From positions 62,001 through 126,000 of the forward strand of contig CAYOWQ010000008.1 in NCBI GenBank assembly GCA_964407695.1: a DNA stretch of 64,000 bases, read 5' to 3'. The notes under the pieces are model-generated. The model was not told the DNA's origin and searched no databases. It was given only the letters and a program-made list of their open reading frames with translations. Shown here piece after piece: positions 41,650 to 50,142 of this stretch. Each line of letters opens with the position of its first letter. Position 1 is the stretch's first letter. The stretch is from CAYOWQ01 sp964407695. Lineage in GTDB: Bacteria; Planctomycetota; Phycisphaerae; Phycisphaerales; SM1A02. Made by a program: the position numbers and the translations under genes.

Positions 41650-42202
41650 TTCCACCGGAAGCCCGCTCAGCTTCAGGATGGGAAAATGCCGCGTCCTCCA
41701 ATCGCCCCTGATCATTGAGCGTCCAGACTCGCCATGGCATCGGGCAGCGCCCCATGAGCTCGGCGAGTCCAAAGGCGATGATCCAACGGTCGGCCTGCAG
41801 TTCGAAACTTCCCTCCGCGAGTCGCTGAATGGCTGCCTCCACGCGGGCCCGAATCGGCTCGCGTCGCCGGCAATACCCGACAAGAACCTTGAGATCGGCG
41901 TCTACCCGCCACAGCTTCCTCAACTCCTGTCGCCAAAGCCCCATCGCTGATTCATGTTCGTACGCCACCCCCCAGATTCGCTGTGTGGACTCCCGATTCC
42001 ACCGAACGCCAATCACGTCGAAGCGGCCGAGCTCGCGCCTTGGATCAAGCCGAAGCGATTCACAGGCCCTGCACGCGGCCGTGCAGGTCCTCTCGGTCCA
42101 TTGCGAGGTGCTGAGGGCACTGTCCATTGGAGTCACACCCGCGGTCTCGACGTTGACTCCACGAAGGAATGCAATCCAGAATTGTTCCGCCAGGTCCCCC
42201 AC
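41576..42202 (-). CDS. hypothetical protein downstream of GT2 gene
   Basis: 208 residues from GTG 42202 with GAGGG nine bases upstream, starting 11 bases after the glycosyltransferase stop. Mixed alpha/beta; the middle region GRFDVIGVRWNRESTQRIWG, then VAYEHES and LRKLWRVDADLKVLVGYCRR, has the hydrophobic pattern and acidic positions of a restriction-endonuclease-like (PD-(D/E)XK) core, but this is only suggestive. No signal peptide. The stop lies 74 bases inside the convergent cytochrome-domain gene. Confidence 0.6.
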   Translation of the reverse strand: MGDLAEQFWIAFLRGVNVETAGVTPMDSALSTSQWTERTCTAACRACESLRLDPRRELGRFDVIGVRWNRESTQRIWGVAYEHESAMGLWRQELRKLWRVDADLKVLVGYCRRREPIRARVEAAIQRLAEGSFELQADRWIIAFGLAELMGRCPMPWRVWTLNDQGRLEDAAFSHPEAERASGGISVRIREMDSSSPLPADLPTQRRS

Positions 42203-42213
42203 GATTCAGACCC

Positions 42214-43689
42214 TCACCGACGTGCCAAGGCGCCAAATCCGACACCGAGATACCCAACCGCAAAGAGAGCCAGAAAGGGAATGCCGACCAGCGCATTCGG
42301 TCGCCCCAATAATGCCGTGATGGCCGCCAGGACAAGCAATCCAACCGAGATTTCGGCGATACCCACCGGCACCCGCCACCGCCGTAACCGTACCGCCGGA
42401 TCGAGGTCACCGCGCTTAGCGCCGTTGAATTTCGGCGTCCGAATGAAGGGGCTGTTGACGCCGCTCAGTGCGCCCAGCACCGCGCGGGTGTTGGTCACGC
42501 TCATGCCCACCCCGATCGCCATGAGCACGGGGAGCATCGGCAGCGTGGCAAGAACTGACCGTCCCTGCCGCCGTTGGGAGTCGAGGTAGAAACACGAAGC
42601 CGCCACCGTGCCCAAACCCAGAAACACAACCCCGACCGTCATCCATTCCCACGCCGACATCCACGGCAACCGAATGGGAATCGCCGCCGCTGCCGCCGCG
42701 AGGACCACCAGCGAGAGCATGAGCACGTGAACCACCGGGGATGTGAGGTGAAACCATGCCTCGATCTTGTGGCCGATCGGCGCGTTGGATCGGAGGAGGG
42801 TGGGCAGTAATTTCATGGCAGTTTGAATAAGCCCCTTATTCCAGCGGTGCTGCTGTGAGAGCATGGCGCCTACGGTCGGCGGCAATTCCGCAGGGCAGAG
42901 AACATCGGGCAGAAAGGCACACTTCCAACCGCGAAGCTGCGCGCGATACGACAGGTCGGTGTCTTCGGTCAGGGTATCGTGCTGCCAACCTCCCGAGTCG
43001 GTGATGCAGGCCTTGCGCCAGATGCCTGCGGTTCCGTTGAAATTGAACCATCGGCCGGACCTGGCCCGCGCTGCCTGCTCAACTACAAAGTGCCCATCGA
43101 GGAAGAGCGCCTGCGTCCGCGTCAGAAGTGATTCATCTCGATTGAGGTGCGACCATCGAGCCTGCACCATCCCGACCTTCTTGTCGGCAAGCGGATGAAG
43201 CATCCGCTTGAGAAGGTCGGCCGGCGGCACAAAATCAGCATCAAATATTGCCACGAACTCGCCGCGAGCGGTGCCCAGCCCTGCTTCCAGCGCACCGGCC
43301 TTGAACCCTTCGCGGGATTCTCGATGGAGGTACCTGACGTCGTGACCGAGCGCCCTCAATCGGTCGCAACAGCTTGCCGCCAGCTGCGCACACCCATCGG
43401 TCGAATCATCCAGCACCTGAATCTCAAGGCGATCACTCGGATAGTCGAGTCCGGCAGCGGCCTCGATGATGCGCTCGGCGACGGCCGACTCATTGAACAT
43501 CGGCAACTGCACCGTCACCATCGGCCACACGTCCATGGCGGGACTCTCAAAAGCCTTCGACGTGTCGCTTCGCGAAAGTGTCCACAGCAGCCACCAGCGA
43601 TGCAGCCCGTAGATGCAGATAGCACCCATGACCAGCAGATAGAGCCCCACCACAAGCCACGGAAGCAGGCTGACGGCAACATCACGCAT
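42214..43689 (-). CDS. processive family 2 glycosyltransferase (CESA/CslA-like)
   Basis: 491 residues. N-terminal membrane helix (LPWLVVGLYLLVMGAICIYG), then a GT2 domain with VTVQLPMFNESAVAERIIEA, VLDDSTD (first Asp pair), AIFDADFVP (DxD), FNGTAGIWRKACI, TLTEDTDLSYRAQLRGWK (catalytic Asp in TED) and QQHRW (Q-x-x-R-W), and four to five C-terminal membrane helices. These are marks of processive beta-glycan synthases such as cellulose or mannan synthases. The enzyme would polymerise a sugar chain from a nucleotide sugar at the inner membrane; the product is unknown. No BcsB- or BcsZ-like partner is adjacent. Confidence 0.92.
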   Translation of the reverse strand: MRDVAVSLLPWLVVGLYLLVMGAICIYGLHRWWLLWTLSRSDTSKAFESPAMDVWPMVTVQLPMFNESAVAERIIEAAAGLDYPSDRLEIQVLDDSTDGCAQLAASCCDRLRALGHDVRYLHRESREGFKAGALEAGLGTARGEFVAIFDADFVPPADLLKRMLHPLADKKVGMVQARWSHLNRDESLLTRTQALFLDGHFVVEQAARARSGRWFNFNGTAGIWRKACITDSGGWQHDTLTEDTDLSYRAQLRGWKCAFLPDVLCPAELPPTVGAMLSQQHRWNKGLIQTAMKLLPTLLRSNAPIGHKIEAWFHLTSPVVHVLMLSLVVLAAAAAAIPIRLPWMSAWEWMTVGVVFLGLGTVAASCFYLDSQRRQGRSVLATLPMLPVLMAIGVGMSVTNTRAVLGALSGVNSPFIRTPKFNGAKRGDLDPAVRLRRWRVPVGIAEISVGLLVLAAITALLGRPNALVGIPFLALFAVGYLGVGFGALARR

Positions 43690-43917
43690 GTCAGAAATGG
43701 GCCTTCAACAGACAAAGAAACAAGGCAGGATCGTGAACTGCGAAAAGGACGCACCGGTCGGCGCCGGCCGCTCGCATGATTTTGATTTCGATTCCCATCT
43801 TGCGACCAGCCCTCCAGATCACTCGGGTGAAGCGTGCAACAGGTTCAAGGATAGCCTCTTCATGCCATCCACGCGGCGGCGACGTGCGTCATGGTGAAAG
43901 CTGTATGATGTCGCGCC

Positions 43918-45465
43918 GTGCCGAAGCAACCTGACCACGCTCCAGCCCCGCCAACGGTGACACTCGACGGTTCTCCGATCACGATTCCTCAGTTGGAGGC
44001 GGTTGCTCGCCGCTTGGCCAGTGTCGAACTCTCAAGCGATGCCCGCCAGAGGGTCGACGCCGCACGAAGCGTGGTTGAACGCCGTCTCAAAAGTGGAGAT
44101 GCGCACTACGGACTCAACACGGGATTCGGCTCGCTCTCGCGCGTTCGAATCAACCCGGATCAGATTCGCGAGGTGCAGCGCAACCTCATCCGGTCCCATG
44201 CCGCCGGGGTCGGCGAGCCGTTGAGCGTCGAAACAGTTCGCGCCATGATGCTGGTGCTGGCGGCGTCCCTGGCTCGCGGGCGATCAGGAGTGCGATGCTC
44301 AACCATCGATCTTATTCTCCAGTGTCTCAACCGCGGCCTCATTCCCGTTGTTCCCTCGCGTGGTTCGGTTGGAGCATCGGGCGACCTGGCGCCGCTGGCT
44401 CATGTCGCTCTTGGATTGATGGGGGAAGGCCACGCGTGGCATGTCGGCAAAACCGTCCCCGCCATGCTGGCCATGCGCGCCGCCGGCATCACGCCGCTGG
44501 ATCCCGACGCCAAGGAGGGACTGGCACTCATCAATGGCACGCACCTCATGTGCGCTGCCGGTGCCTTGGCCCTTGCGGATGCGCAACGCGTCCTGGAAAC
44601 GGCGATCAGTACTGCGGCCATGGCGATCGATGCCTGCCGCGCAACGGACCGGGTGCTGGATGAGCGGCTCCATATCGCACGAAACCAATTGGGACAACAA
44701 CGCGTCGCGACCCGCATGCGCGAACTCCTCAGCGGGTCCGAGATCGGACCGTCCCATCGCGAGGGTGATCCGCGCGTGCAGGATCCCTACTGCCTCCGCT
44801 GCGCCCCGCAGGTCCTTGGTGCCGCATCTGACTCGCTGGAATGGGCTCGTTCGATCATCGAGCGCGAACTCGGCGCTGTAACCGACAATCCGCTCGTCTT
44901 CGCCGAAGGCGACGCCATTCTCTCGGGCGGCAACTTCCATGGAATGCCGCTGGCGATCGCCCTGGACACTGCACGGATCGCCCTCTGCCACGTCGCCGGT
45001 ATCGCCGAGAGACGAGTCTACTGGGTGCTCGCGGCCACCGACCCGCAGAATCCCGTCACCCCCTACCTGTCCACCAATCCAGGACTGCACAGCGGCCTGA
45101 TGATCGCCCAATACACGGCCGCGGCATGCTGCAATGAGATGCAGGTTCTGGCTCATCCCGCGAGCGTGCACAACATCCCGACGTCGGCGGGAATTGAAGA
45201 CTACAACTCAATGGGTGCCACGTCGGCCCTCCTGCTTCAACAGAGCGTGCAGTTAGCTGCCCGAGTCGTGGCGACCGAACTGCTGGTGATGGCAGAAGCG
45301 ATGGAATACCAACGGCCACTGAAATCCGGCGAGGGAGTCGAAGCAACCCATGCAGCGGTGCGAACGCTAGTTCCGAAGCTTGTTGCGGATCGGCCGCCGT
45401 CGCCCGATCTCGAGAAGATCGCGACATTGGTGCTTCAGGGGATAGACCCTGGCGGCAGAAATTAG
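43918..45465 (+). CDS. hutH: histidine ammonia-lyase
   Basis: 515 residues from GTG 43918 (no clear ribosome-binding site). The MIO prosthetic-group triad Ala153-Ser154-Gly155 sits in RGSVGASGDLAPLAHVALGL. The active-site loop HYGLNTGFGSLSRVRI and NLIRSHAAGVGEPLSVETVR keep the Ser-His pair typical of histidine rather than phenylalanine lyases. Other conserved parts: QDPYCLRCAPQVLGAASDSL and FHGMPLAIALDTARIALCHV. It deaminates histidine to urocanate. No hutU, hutI or hutG is nearby, but a tyrosine-catabolic hppD is 0.5 kb away. A tyrosine or aromatic lyase activity is a less likely alternative. Confidence 0.92.
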   Translation: MPKQPDHAPAPPTVTLDGSPITIPQLEAVARRLASVELSSDARQRVDAARSVVERRLKSGDAHYGLNTGFGSLSRVRINPDQIREVQRNLIRSHAAGVGEPLSVETVRAMMLVLAASLARGRSGVRCSTIDLILQCLNRGLIPVVPSRGSVGASGDLAPLAHVALGLMGEGHAWHVGKTVPAMLAMRAAGITPLDPDAKEGLALINGTHLMCAAGALALADAQRVLETAISTAAMAIDACRATDRVLDERLHIARNQLGQQRVATRMRELLSGSEIGPSHREGDPRVQDPYCLRCAPQVLGAASDSLEWARSIIERELGAVTDNPLVFAEGDAILSGGNFHGMPLAIALDTARIALCHVAGIAERRVYWVLAATDPQNPVTPYLSTNPGLHSGLMIAQYTAAACCNEMQVLAHPASVHNIPTSAGIEDYNSMGATSALLLQQSVQLAARVVATELLVMAEAMEYQRPLKSGEGVEATHAAVRTLVPKLVADRPPSPDLEKIATLVLQGIDPGGRN

Positions 45466-45493
45466 TCCGTCGCCTGGCCTTGCGGGCAGGCGA

Positions 45494-45802
45494 TCACGGT
45501 CCGCCGCCGGGCTGAAGGTTGCCCGCCATGAGGCCAAGGGCCATGAGCACTACCCAGAGAATGAGGCCGAAAATCGAAAGAATTGTGGACACAAGACCGC
45601 AGATTTTTCCGGCATTTGTCATCCCTCGGCCGGATGGGTCCATCAGCCCCGAATCCATGGCGGCCAAGTCTGACCGGCCCATGAAAAAGGCGATCGGGCC
45701 GAGCACAGGGCCGCAGCAGACGAACGACGCAATACCCAAGCCGAGGATCATTCCTGCACGATGCGGGCGCATGGATCCACCCATTCCTTGAAACTGTGTC
45801 AT
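45494..45802 (-). CDS. DUF4190-like small membrane protein
   Basis: 102 residues from ATG 45802, preceded on its strand by AAGGTGGGAA. After a Gly/Met-rich start come two membrane segments: GMILGLGIASFVCCGPVLGP and STILSIFGLILWVVLMALGL, separated by a loop with MTNAGKICGL. This matches DUF4190-type proteins (SLVLGI...C...P...A, then K-x-xxI). Function unknown. Longer overlapping frames upstream (to 46015) lie in the hppD promoter region and are not supported. Confidence 0.75.
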   Translation of the reverse strand: MTQFQGMGGSMRPHRAGMILGLGIASFVCCGPVLGPIAFFMGRSDLAAMDSGLMDPSGRGMTNAGKICGLVSTILSIFGLILWVVLMALGLMAGNLQPGGGP

Positions 45803-45969
45803 GTGATTCCCACCTTTTCTTCGGTCGACCGGTAGACAAGACGCGATCGGCCCCACGGCCGTCTTTCGGAGTATAACGAAACCCTTCCCTGCAACAAGTT
45901 GGGGGTCGGTTCCGGTTCGGAGCGTGGGTACAATCGTGGGCACGAGTCCCGTGAGAAAGGCCTGCTTCG

Positions 45970-47190
45970 ATGACCACGATTTCCCGCCAAACGGCAACCA
46001 CCCTTCAGTCCTCAACCGACCCGCTTCAGCTCATCGATGTCGACCATGTTCGATTCCATGTCGGCAACGCCAAGCAGGCTGCGTTCTTCTATGCCCATTG
46101 CTTCGGCTTCCAGATCGAGCAGGTCTGCGACCTGACGACCGGCAGCCGCGACGCCGCTCACTATCTGCTGACGCAGGGAAACATTCGCTTCCTGCTCACC
46201 TCGGGTCTGACCGCGGAGCATCCGGCCAACATGGAAGTGGCAATGTATGGGGATGGTGTGAAAGACGTCGCGTTCACTGTGTTCGATGCCGAAAAGGCGT
46301 GGGAGAAGGCGATACGAAACGGCGCTACATGCGCTGCGGGCGGCGAACCCAGGACGATTCGCGATGAGCACGGCACGGTGACCACCGCCAGCATTCGTAC
46401 CTATGGCCGCTGTGTGCACACGTTTGTGAGCCGAACCGGCGGGTACGACCTTCCAACCGTCAAGCAAGGCGGCGTGTTCATGCCCAAGTTCCGCAAGCTC
46501 GAGGGCAACGGCAACGTCATTTCGGTCAACGATTACAACCGCAAGCACCCTTGCGGATTGAAATTCGTCGACCACCTCGTGGGCAATGTCGAGCTCGGAA
46601 AGATGAATTTCTGGGTGAAGTTTTATGAAGATGTGCTTGAGTTCACCATGTTCAAGCACTTCGACGACAAGGACATCTCGACCGAGTATTCAGCGCTGAT
46701 GTCGAAGGTGATGGCCTCGGGCAACAACCTCATCAAGATGCCGATCAACGAACCCGCCGAGGGCAAGAAGAAGAGCCAGATTCAGGAGTATCTCGACTGG
46801 CACTGCAATACTCCCGGCGTGCAGCACCTGGCGCTTCGCACCGATGATGAGCTGCATTCAATCGCGGCCCTCCGTTCCCGCGGCGTGGACTTTCTTACGC
46901 TTCCCGATGCGTACTACGACAAGGTCTGGGATCGCGTCAACACCATGCTCACCCAGCATGGGCACCAGGCTGTCAAGGAAGACCACCAGAAGGTGCACGA
47001 TCTCGGAATTCTTGTTGATGCCGACGACGAGGGCTACCTGCTCCAGCTCTTTACCAAGCCGCTGCAGGACCGGCCGACACTGTTCTTCGAGATCATCTGC
47101 CGTCGCGGTTCGCAGTCGTTCGGCAAGGGCAATTTCAAGGCGCTGTTTGAAGCGCTGGAGCTTGAGCAGGAGCGGCGCGGGAATCTCTAA
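45970..47190 (+). CDS. hppD: 4-hydroxyphenylpyruvate dioxygenase
   Basis: 406 residues, with two vicinal-oxygen-chelate domains. The iron-binding triad is in FVDHLVGNV (H202), GVQHLALRT (H286) and FFEIICRRG (E374). Other conserved parts: VDHVRFHVGNAKQAAFFYAH and FEALELEQERRGNL at the C-terminus. It converts 4-hydroxyphenylpyruvate to homogentisate, in tyrosine breakdown. Homogentisate dioxygenase is not seen here. It is transcribed away from the DUF4190-like gene and is followed after 68 bases by a membrane protein gene. Confidence 0.95.
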   Translation: MTTISRQTATTLQSSTDPLQLIDVDHVRFHVGNAKQAAFFYAHCFGFQIEQVCDLTTGSRDAAHYLLTQGNIRFLLTSGLTAEHPANMEVAMYGDGVKDVAFTVFDAEKAWEKAIRNGATCAAGGEPRTIRDEHGTVTTASIRTYGRCVHTFVSRTGGYDLPTVKQGGVFMPKFRKLEGNGNVISVNDYNRKHPCGLKFVDHLVGNVELGKMNFWVKFYEDVLEFTMFKHFDDKDISTEYSALMSKVMASGNNLIKMPINEPAEGKKKSQIQEYLDWHCNTPGVQHLALRTDDELHSIAALRSRGVDFLTLPDAYYDKVWDRVNTMLTQHGHQAVKEDHQKVHDLGILVDADDEGYLLQLFTKPLQDRPTLFFEIICRRGSQSFGKGNFKALFEALELEQERRGNL

Positions 47191-47258
47191 TTTCGTTAGG
47201 AAATCTGAAGTCCGCAACATTTGGGATTGAGTTTCGACTTGTTTGAGGGAGATTCTTC

Positions 47259-47825
47259 GTGGGACCCATTGCTGACCTCTGGCTGCCGATACTGGTTACC
47301 GCAGTCTTTGTGTTCATCGCCTCCAGCGTGATCTGGATGGCGACACCCATTCATAAAGGCGACTACACCGTCCCACCGGACGAGGACGGCATCGTGAGGG
47401 TGCTGCGCGAAAGATCGTTCAAGCCCGGGCAGTACTACATCCCGTGGTGCAGCGGCGCGAACATGAAAGATCCTGCGTTTCTGGAAAGGATGAAGACAGG
47501 CCCCTGGGCGATGATGTACGTCATGTCGGGCCCGCCCAGCTTCGGTAAGTCGCTGGGCCTCTGGTTTGTCAGCCAGATCTTCATTGCGTCTCTGGTCGCA
47601 TACGTTGCCGGTACGGCACTGCCTACCGCTGCCGAAAACGAAGTCACCTACCTTCGCGCGTTTCAGATTGCGGGCGGAACGGCCCTTTGCGCTCACGCCG
47701 CGTGCTGGATGGAAAACAGCATCTGGCGCGGGCTGCCGTGGCGAATCTCATTCGTCAAGCTGATTGACGGAACTATCTATACCTGCATCACGGCCGGAGT
47801 CTTCGGCTGGCTATGGCCGCATTGA
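47259..47825 (+). CDS. conserved membrane protein downstream of hppD
   Basis: 188 residues from GTG 47259 with GAGGGAG at 47245-47251. Four membrane segments: WLPILVTAVFVFIASSVIWM, LWFVSQIFIASLVAYVAGTA, a third around ~135-150, and a C-terminal one (GTIYTCITAGVFGWLW). Between the first two lies a soluble loop with KGDYTVPPDEDGIVRVLRE and KPGQYYIPWCSG. I recall similar planctomycete and acidobacterial hypothetical membrane proteins but no function. Possibly cotranscribed with hppD. Confidence 0.8.
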   Translation: MGPIADLWLPILVTAVFVFIASSVIWMATPIHKGDYTVPPDEDGIVRVLRERSFKPGQYYIPWCSGANMKDPAFLERMKTGPWAMMYVMSGPPSFGKSLGLWFVSQIFIASLVAYVAGTALPTAAENEVTYLRAFQIAGGTALCAHAACWMENSIWRGLPWRISFVKLIDGTIYTCITAGVFGWLWPH

Positions 47826-47829
47826 TTGG

Positions 47830-48059
47830 ATGCATCCGGTGTCCGGTCACCTCTCCTGCGACGTTCTCTGTCCTCACTGCAACGTCGCCAATGTCTCTCT
47901 TGGGACCACGCGTCTCCACGAGTGATGGCGATGGGGCCTTTGGGTGATTTCGGCGAACTTCTGGTGAACAATGAGATGTTCGATGTATACGCCTGCCACT
48001 GGTGCAGCATCGTTGAGGTCCTTGTCGACGGGATCGGGGAATCTCGTCGACCCAGTTAA
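47830..48059 (+). pseudogene. probable frameshifted small zinc-ribbon gene
   Basis: In one plus frame (from ATG 47830) the sequence reads LSCDVLCPHCNVANVSLG before a stop at ~47923. In another plus frame, continuing to 48059, it reads ELLVNNEMFDVYACHWCSIV followed by EVLVDG. Together CPHC and CHWC would make one four-cysteine zinc ribbon of about 75 residues, as in many small bacterial proteins. No single frame holds both pairs, so the gene looks broken by a frameshift around 47890-47925, or the base call is wrong. A chance pairing cannot be excluded. Confidence 0.4.
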
Positions 48060-48186
48060 ATTTCAATTCATTTGGACTTCAGATGGAATTCACCCAGGTT
48101 TCCCAAATTACCTAGGTCGTGATCAATCTCCGCGGTGTTTGGGGCCCATTGATCTCAAGGAATCACCACATTGCCCCTGTTTCCTG

Positions 48187-48225
48187 CCTCGACCTGCGTG
48201 TTGACCCGCGCATGTCGAGGTTTTT
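48187..48225 (+). terminator. intrinsic terminator, plus strand
   Basis: CCTCGAC (48187-48193) pairs with GTCGAGG (48214-48220), with an inner TGCG/CGCA continuation, followed by TTTTT (48221-48225). It is the best textbook terminator in the window and probably ends the hppD-membrane protein transcript. The preceding ~130 bases (48060-48186) are relatively AT-rich and hold no gene. The minus-strand gene stops right against it at 48225. Confidence 0.8.
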
Positions 48226-48761
48226 CATTCTGGGGCCGGGTCTTCGCTCGTTTCTGCGTGCTCACCCGCGGCCTTTTGCAGGGCCATGTGCCTCCTCGCC
48301 AGCATGAGCCGGACATGCAGCTCAAGGGCGGGTGATGGAAGCTTCGGATCCGGGCCCCGAATCATCGCGTAGATCGTCTGACCAAGGGTTATCGGCGTGA
48401 AGATCAACCCCCATGGAAACCCCCACCAACCTACGACCGCAGTCGCCGTCAGGTGTCCGATCTGCCGCCGACGTGCACACCGCTGGCACGTCACCTCAGC
48501 GCCACCCTCGCGGCGCGTAAACATGATGGCCGACCACACCATGTAGGACGAGTGCACATCCACCGGGCCGGGCCCGCCGCATTTCGGGCATGGCCCCTCA
48601 TGGACCTCCAGCATTGCCTCGTCAACCTCGTCCTCGCTGAAGAGTTGTCCAGCCTGGGTGATGAGTCCCCGGGTGTGGCACGTCTTGCTGCAGAATCGAT
48701 AAGGCCCCTCGGAAACGCCGCCGAAGAGGATGGTGGTCCCGCAGGTTGCACACCGTGCCAT
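48225..48761 (-). CDS. zinc-ribbon membrane-associated protein
   Basis: 178 residues from ATG 48761 (MARCATCGTTILFGG); the frame continues to 48875 without further support. Two cysteine clusters near the N-terminus (CATC...CSKTC) and a second set (CPKCGG...CQRC, ~65-105) suggest two zinc ribbons. Between and after them is a hydrophobic stretch (LTATAVVGWWGFPWGLIFTP) that may be one or two membrane passes. The C-terminus is helical (LELHVRLMLARRHMALQKAA). Similar zinc-ribbon plus hydrophobic proteins are common in planctomycetes; function unknown. Confidence 0.7.
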   Translation of the reverse strand: MARCATCGTTILFGGVSEGPYRFCSKTCHTRGLITQAGQLFSEDEVDEAMLEVHEGPCPKCGGPGPVDVHSSYMVWSAIMFTRREGGAEVTCQRCARRRQIGHLTATAVVGWWGFPWGLIFTPITLGQTIYAMIRGPDPKLPSPALELHVRLMLARRHMALQKAAGEHAETSEDPAPE

Positions 48762-48890
48762 TCCGGGAGTTATAACCGAGTCGGAGACCCGCCCGAATCT
48801 GACCCTGGAAAACAATCGCGGCAAGACTGGTGCAACTCTTTCTCGCGGCTTGGGTAGAAATCGCCAGCCCAGCAATCAATGGAGTAAGCC

Positions 48891-50132
48891 ATGAAGCTTG
48901 CAGCGCAGTGGGGAATCGTCGTCGGATGGAGTTGTAGTGCAGTGCTGGCCGCGACAGAGGCCGGAGGGTCAGCCGGATTTCAGACCCTTGGATACCTAGA
49001 TTCAAAGGCAGTTCCTTCCGGAAGCCTCGGCACGGGGATCTCGGCCGACGGAACGATTGTTGTTGGAACAAGTTGGTTCTTTGATGGAGAGTTCACCGAG
49101 ACTCGCGCTTTCCGCTGGACCCAGAGTGATGGAATGCAGAACCTGGGAGTCCCGCCGAATTCTCTTTCGAGTTCGATGGGCGGCCGCGTATCCAACGACG
49201 GACAGGTCATCGCGGGTTCGATCGGATTCGCAATTGCACCCTACTTTGAAATTCGCAATGCCGCCGCATGGAATCTCTCGCGGCAGGCTGATGGGGTCGT
49301 CTTGCCTGATGGGCTGACATCGAGCGACGTGACGGCGAACGGAAAGATGGTGGTTGGGGCAACGCGAGTCCCCGGCCCATGGCCGATTCCTGATCAGGCA
49401 TTCCGGTGGTCGCTCGGTCACGATCCGCAGAAGCTGGGACTGCTTCCGGGCGGCTCGTATTCGTGGGCCTCTGCGGTCTCAGCGAATGGGTCGGTCATCG
49501 TCGGCTTCGGCGACCTGCCCGGACAGGTCACGGCCTTCCGCTGGACGCTCGCGGGCGGCATGCAACCACTTGCCGGCCAGCCCGACAAGGTTCCAAGTCA
49601 GGCCAATGGAATCACGCCGGACAGCCAGATCATCGTGGGGTACCTCGGAAACGAAGCCATGTACTGGTCAGACACAACCGGATTCGTCAACATTGGATTG
49701 CTCGACGGCGCAGGATTCTCCAACGCCAACGATGTCTCCGCCGATGGACAGGTCATCGTCGGCTACAACTACTATGACGGACCCACGGTCGGTTTCGTGT
49801 GGGATCCCGTACGCGGCATGCGGTCCGTTACGCAGGCGTTGGAAGGTGAAGGCATCGACCTCGGTGGTTTCCAGCCGGAATGGGCTTCAGGCATCTCCGA
49901 TGACGGACGAATCATCGTCGGCTGGGGACTCAACAGCGATGGCATCGAAGAGGCGTTCCTCGCGACGTTGCCGCGAATTGGAGACATCGACGACACCGGA
50001 GTTGTGAACGGGGCCGATCTCGGACTTCTGCTTGCAGCGTGGGGCTCGGACAACGCGCCAGCCGACCTCAACGACGATGGCGTTGTGGATGGCTCCGACC
50101 TTGGCCTGCTTCTGGCCGCTTGGAATTCCTAG
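48891..50132 (+). CDS. secreted HAF-repeat protein with dockerin-like C-terminus
   Basis: 413 residues from ATG 48891 (GGAG at 48881-48884). Signal peptide (WGIVVGWSCSAVLAA), then about six HAF-type units with repeated ISADGTIVVG-like cores: VSNDGQVIAG, VTANGKMVVG, VSANGSVIVG, VSADGQVIVG, ISDDGRIIVG, each followed by an AFRW-type strand. The last ~50 residues are two EF-hand-like loops, DIDDTGVVNGADLGLLLAAW and DLNDDGVVDGSDLGLLLAAW, the Phycisphaerae dockerin-type tail. Calcium binding is inferred. Such tails may serve surface attachment or sorting; no cohesin is visible in the window. Confidence 0.88.
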   Translation: MKLAAQWGIVVGWSCSAVLAATEAGGSAGFQTLGYLDSKAVPSGSLGTGISADGTIVVGTSWFFDGEFTETRAFRWTQSDGMQNLGVPPNSLSSSMGGRVSNDGQVIAGSIGFAIAPYFEIRNAAAWNLSRQADGVVLPDGLTSSDVTANGKMVVGATRVPGPWPIPDQAFRWSLGHDPQKLGLLPGGSYSWASAVSANGSVIVGFGDLPGQVTAFRWTLAGGMQPLAGQPDKVPSQANGITPDSQIIVGYLGNEAMYWSDTTGFVNIGLLDGAGFSNANDVSADGQVIVGYNYYDGPTVGFVWDPVRGMRSVTQALEGEGIDLGGFQPEWASGISDDGRIIVGWGLNSDGIEEAFLATLPRIGDIDDTGVVNGADLGLLLAAWGSDNAPADLNDDGVVDGSDLGLLLAAWNS

Positions 50133-50142
50133 GTCGACTGAA

